Shown: positions 36,773-41,820 of the stretch, piece after piece | Layout of the letters: the number at the start of each line of letters is the position of its first letter | Numbering within the stretch: position 1 is the first letter of the stretch | NCBI GenBank assembly: GCA_030430915.1 | Contig: JAUIKH010000004.1 | Location: 1 to 41,820, forward strand | DNA length: 41,820 nucleotides | Reading direction: 5' to 3' | DNA from: a bacterium | GTDB taxonomy: Bacteria; Patescibacteriota; Saccharimonadia; Saccharimonadales; SZUA-47 | Made by a program: the position numbers and the translations under genes | The notes under the pieces: model-generated | Seen by the model: only the letters and a program-made list of their open reading frames with translations | Database searches by the model: none | What the model was told of the DNA's origin: nothing

Positions 36773-36776
<4 letters not shown>
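35208..36776 (+). CDS. atpA: Divergent F1-ATPase alpha subunit
   Basis: P-loop [83 protein letters not shown]. Confidence 0.88.
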
Positions 36777-38946
<2,170 letters not shown>

Positions 38947-38953
38947 GTAGATC

Positions 38954-39286
38954 ATGGCCAAAAAAGAGGACATAAAGCCGCAGCAACAAGATTCAAATAT
39001 TGATAAGAAATCTAAGGATGAAAAGCTACCTACTCCCGATGAGGGTATGATGTGGGTGAGGGTTTACTCGCCTTACCAGTCATATTTTAACGACCAAGCA
39101 TCAAGTATTAGTGCGGTTAACGAAACAGGACCTTTTGACATTTTGCCAAAACATCACAAGTTTCTAACTCTTTTAGCTGCCTGTGAGCTAGTTATAAACG
39201 CTAAAGACGGAGAAGAAAAAATCAAAATTTCTCGAGGGATAATGTATGTTAAAGAAGACAGGGTGACCGTGTTCTTGGATGTTTGA
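38954..39286 (+). CDS. atpC: F-type ATPase epsilon-like subunit (beta-sandwich only)
   Basis: VRVYSPYQSYFNDQASSISAVNETGPFDILPKHHKFLTLL...ISRGIMYVKEDRVTVFL. Confidence 0.75.
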   Translation: MAKKEDIKPQQQDSNIDKKSKDEKLPTPDEGMMWVRVYSPYQSYFNDQASSISAVNETGPFDILPKHHKFLTLLAACELVINAKDGEEKIKISRGIMYVKEDRVTVFLDV

Positions 39287-39307
39287 TCAAGTATATTTGT
39301 CAATAAC

Positions 39308-40300
39308 CTAGTCAATAGCAATGTAGTCAAAAGAAACAGAACCTGGCGCAAGTCCAGCACTGACAGCAATAGTAAATCCTGTGTTTGTTCTGCTGCTTAA
39401 GTAAAATTTTTGTGAACCTGTAACTGGCCCAGAACCCAAAGAAGCTACTGGTGTTATTACAACGTGTGGATTGCCGTTAAACGCGCTTGTAAAGTTAACA
39501 AAGGCTAAGTTGCCTCCTCCTGCGCCAGAACCAACATTTATTGTTATTGTTCCTGCAGTATCAGTTCCGCTAATAGTGACGGTACCACCAGATCCTATTG
39601 CGCTTCCGCCCGAAACTGAAGGTGTTCCCCCTCCTGCGTCTATGTGTCTATTGAATGAGATATCCCCATTAATATTTAGAGAATCTACATTGAGTGCTGG
39701 AGCAGAAATTGGTCCTCCGAAGGAGGCCTGACCATTTACTGTTAAGCCTTGTTGAACAGTTAAAATTCCTTGAACATTAGCATCGCCACCTATGGATAAA
39801 CTATTTAGCTGAACCTCATCAAACTGGCTAGTACCTGATACTGTAATTCCTGGTAAGCTTAGATCACCACCTACTTTAATGGGCCCTGCAACATCTAGTC
39901 CATCTCTAATTAGTACTTTACCGGCAAAAACTGCATTGCTTTCCACGGTTAACAACTGTTTTGGGTCACCAACTGTTGCTTCATTGCCTATTAAGTTGTC
40001 TATAGCTTCTTTTGTTAGCTCTTGAGTTTCAATTGAGTCTTGAATCTGTTTTTGTTCGTTGCTTTTCTGCATAACCACGAACATTATTATTAAACTCGCT
40101 ACGACTAAAAGAATAAAAAGCAACAAGTACACATTTATACGTGCTGCCAATCTACTTAACATAGAACCAGGTGAATGTTTCTTTTTTTTACCTTTTTCGC
40201 TGTCTTTGTCTGATTCGTTTGAGCTATTAGGTTCGGCTGTTACCGTTGTGTCTTGATTTTCTAGCGAGTCTAGTTCGTTGTTTTCTTCGTTTTTGTCCAT
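39308..40300 (-). CDS. Membrane-anchored fibre-like surface protein
   Basis: One TM helix, then repetitive Gly/Ser beta-repeat (VNGQASFGGPISAPALNVDSLNINGD) and C-terminal head-like domain. Confidence 0.6.
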   Translation of the reverse strand: MDKNEENNELDSLENQDTTVTAEPNSSNESDKDSEKGKKKKHSPGSMLSRLAARINVYLLLFILLVVASLIIMFVVMQKSNEQKQIQDSIETQELTKEAIDNLIGNEATVGDPKQLLTVESNAVFAGKVLIRDGLDVAGPIKVGGDLSLPGITVSGTSQFDEVQLNSLSIGGDANVQGILTVQQGLTVNGQASFGGPISAPALNVDSLNINGDISFNRHIDAGGGTPSVSGGSAIGSGGTVTISGTDTAGTITINVGSGAGGGNLAFVNFTSAFNGNPHVVITPVASLGSGPVTGSQKFYLSSRTNTGFTIAVSAGLAPGSVSFDYIAID

Positions 40301-40429
40301 ATAAATAAAACGCTTTTGTTTATCCTTGCAATCATTGTATATTATCCGATTGTTAATGTCACGTCATCAAACCATAATCGGGTTGTAGATTTTTAATCAT
40401 TGTGTCATACTTACTTTGAACGAGGGTAT

Positions 40430-41158
40430 ATGGCAGCATACAACCATCACATAAATACACATCACAGAACAAAAAGAGCAAAAAGAATAAAGAGGTTTAG
40501 CTTTGCTTTATTAGCGCTTCTATTTTTAGGTGCTGGGGCTGTAGGTGTTGACTGGCTACTAACTAACTTAAAAGCAGAGGATACAGTAGTGAGTTCATCT
40601 TCCAGTGCCACTGTACAGTCAGCAAGAATCAATATATTTCAATCTCCATATTTCAGATTTCAAGCTGACGATAACTGGAAAGAAGTAACGGATGAACTAA
40701 ATTTGTCTGATGGAGATTCCCCTCAATATTTATACCGAAGATTTGATAAAAACTTTATTGAACATGAAATATGGATAACCGTAAATTTACCAGAAGACTA
40801 TAGAGTAGAAAGACACAATGTCCCAACTAGGATATTGCCTGTAAGAATAGAGTCTGATGGAAAGCTTGCACAGCTGAGCTCTACCTCGAATTCTTGTTTG
40901 GAAGTTTTAGATAAAAAGAACCCTTTTTTGGAGCCGCATGTTTTGGTACAACATGATATTGAGTATTTCTGTAACCCAAACACCAATGATTATACTGTAG
41001 CTGTCGGAGTCCCTGGCAGTACGACTAGACTCGAAATGCCAACTAATAGTAGTGGCGCAAATGGAAAAGTAACAATGACAATAACCTATAGAAACATAAC
41101 GGCCAATCCAGATAGTCGTGAATTTGAAGATGTTCTTAGGACGTTCAAGTCTATCTAG
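40430..41158 (+). CDS. Hypothetical single-TM protein
   Basis: MAAYNHHINTHHRTKRAKRIKRFSFALLALLFLGAGAVGVDWLL; SD gaggg before ATG 40430. Confidence 0.65.
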   Translation: MAAYNHHINTHHRTKRAKRIKRFSFALLALLFLGAGAVGVDWLLTNLKAEDTVVSSSSSATVQSARINIFQSPYFRFQADDNWKEVTDELNLSDGDSPQYLYRRFDKNFIEHEIWITVNLPEDYRVERHNVPTRILPVRIESDGKLAQLSSTSNSCLEVLDKKNPFLEPHVLVQHDIEYFCNPNTNDYTVAVGVPGSTTRLEMPTNSSGANGKVTMTITYRNITANPDSREFEDVLRTFKSI

Positions 41159-41265
41159 TGCTCTCTTGTGGATAAATCGTAACAATAGACTTGACTATTA
41201 TTTAAAGCCAATGATAAAATTAACCCGCTAACGCTAAAACAAAAACAAAACAACAAGGAGAAAAT

Positions 41266-41820
41266 ATGAAGCAATCTTTTGCTAGTGCTAATAGTAGATT
41301 AGATCTACGTAAAGCAGTAGCTTTGCTACAAGCCGCTATATTAGTGGTAGCAGGGTTAGTACCCCTGTATATGGTTAGTATGACTTCGGCGGCTCAAATG
41401 ACGAACCGAAGTGCAACTATCGACAAATCTTATGTAAGCGCAACAGATGTTGAGTTTGCATTTGGTTACGACCTTATAGATACAACCAACACAAAAGCTG
41501 GGATTATCTATGAGTTCTGTACAACCCCTCTAGGTGCATGTACCTTGCCTACAGGTATGGACGTACAAACAGCAAATGACCACGTAGGTCAAGCTGCATG
41601 GCCAGACAATGCAACAGACCCATTTGCAGCTGATGCAGAACAAACATTAAATGACTGTGACTCAACCACAAACGCATACCAAATTTGTTACTCACGTGAC
41701 GAAACTTCAGCTACTGGTGTCACAGGCGGAGCTGTAACTCACACTATAAGCGGTATAGATGGACCAACATCTGTACAGACAGTATATGTGAGAATCAGTG
41801 TATATAGCGATGACGACTAC
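41266..41820 (+). CDS. Secreted surface-like protein, truncated by window end
   Basis: ATG after aaggagaaaat; open to the window edge (185 codons); N-terminal signal/TM AILVVAGLVPLYMVSMTSAAQ. Confidence 0.7.
   Translation, partial: MKQSFASANSRLDLRKAVALLQAAILVVAGLVPLYMVSMTSAAQMTNRSATIDKSYVSATDVEFAFGYDLIDTTNTKAGIIYEFCTTPLGACTLPTGMDVQTANDHVGQAAWPDNATDPFAADAEQTLNDCDSTTNAYQICYSRDETSATGVTGGAVTHTISGIDGPTSVQTVYVRISVYSDDDY

Overview
The window is AT-rich, densely coded bacterial chromosome. Gene content and style (compact genome, F1-ATPase genes, WhiB relic, many small membrane or secreted proteins) suggest Candidatus Saccharibacteria/Patescibacteria; that assignment is inference only. Recognisable genes include rsmA, a YabE/Rpf-like cell-wall protein, a GH37 trehalase-like protein, Nudix, MazG-like, CapA-like, a DrrAB-type ABC transporter, an Asp/Glu racemase, peptidase S51, a PiT-like transporter, YqeG, a TrxR-like flavoprotein, a dockerin protein, metG, tatD and a cysteine desulfurase. 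RNA genes are tmRNA (minus strand) and tRNA-Phe, -Gly, -Cys and -Leu. The strongest discovery candidates are: (1) a divergent F1-ATPase-like operon (33120-39286) with no recognisable a or c subunit genes next to it, led by a secreted/membrane protein whose C-terminal TM hairpin has a c-subunit-like 'GRNP' loop but no membrane carboxylate; (2) two homologous structured 5' leaders on the minus strand (7201-7354 and 24586-24719) sharing a conserved core, a covarying P1 hairpin and a compensatory anti-SD:SD helix, i.e. a riboswitch-like RNA; (3) two leaderless short-ORF plus terminator attenuator units (9441-9537, 14422-14540); (4) a 66-nt hairpin element, two copies 85% identical, each next to a tRNA fragment, together with orphan tRNA-3'-end/terminator cassettes. 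Decayed WhiB and GIY-YIG genes are also present. No CRISPR array, rRNA or transposase was seen.
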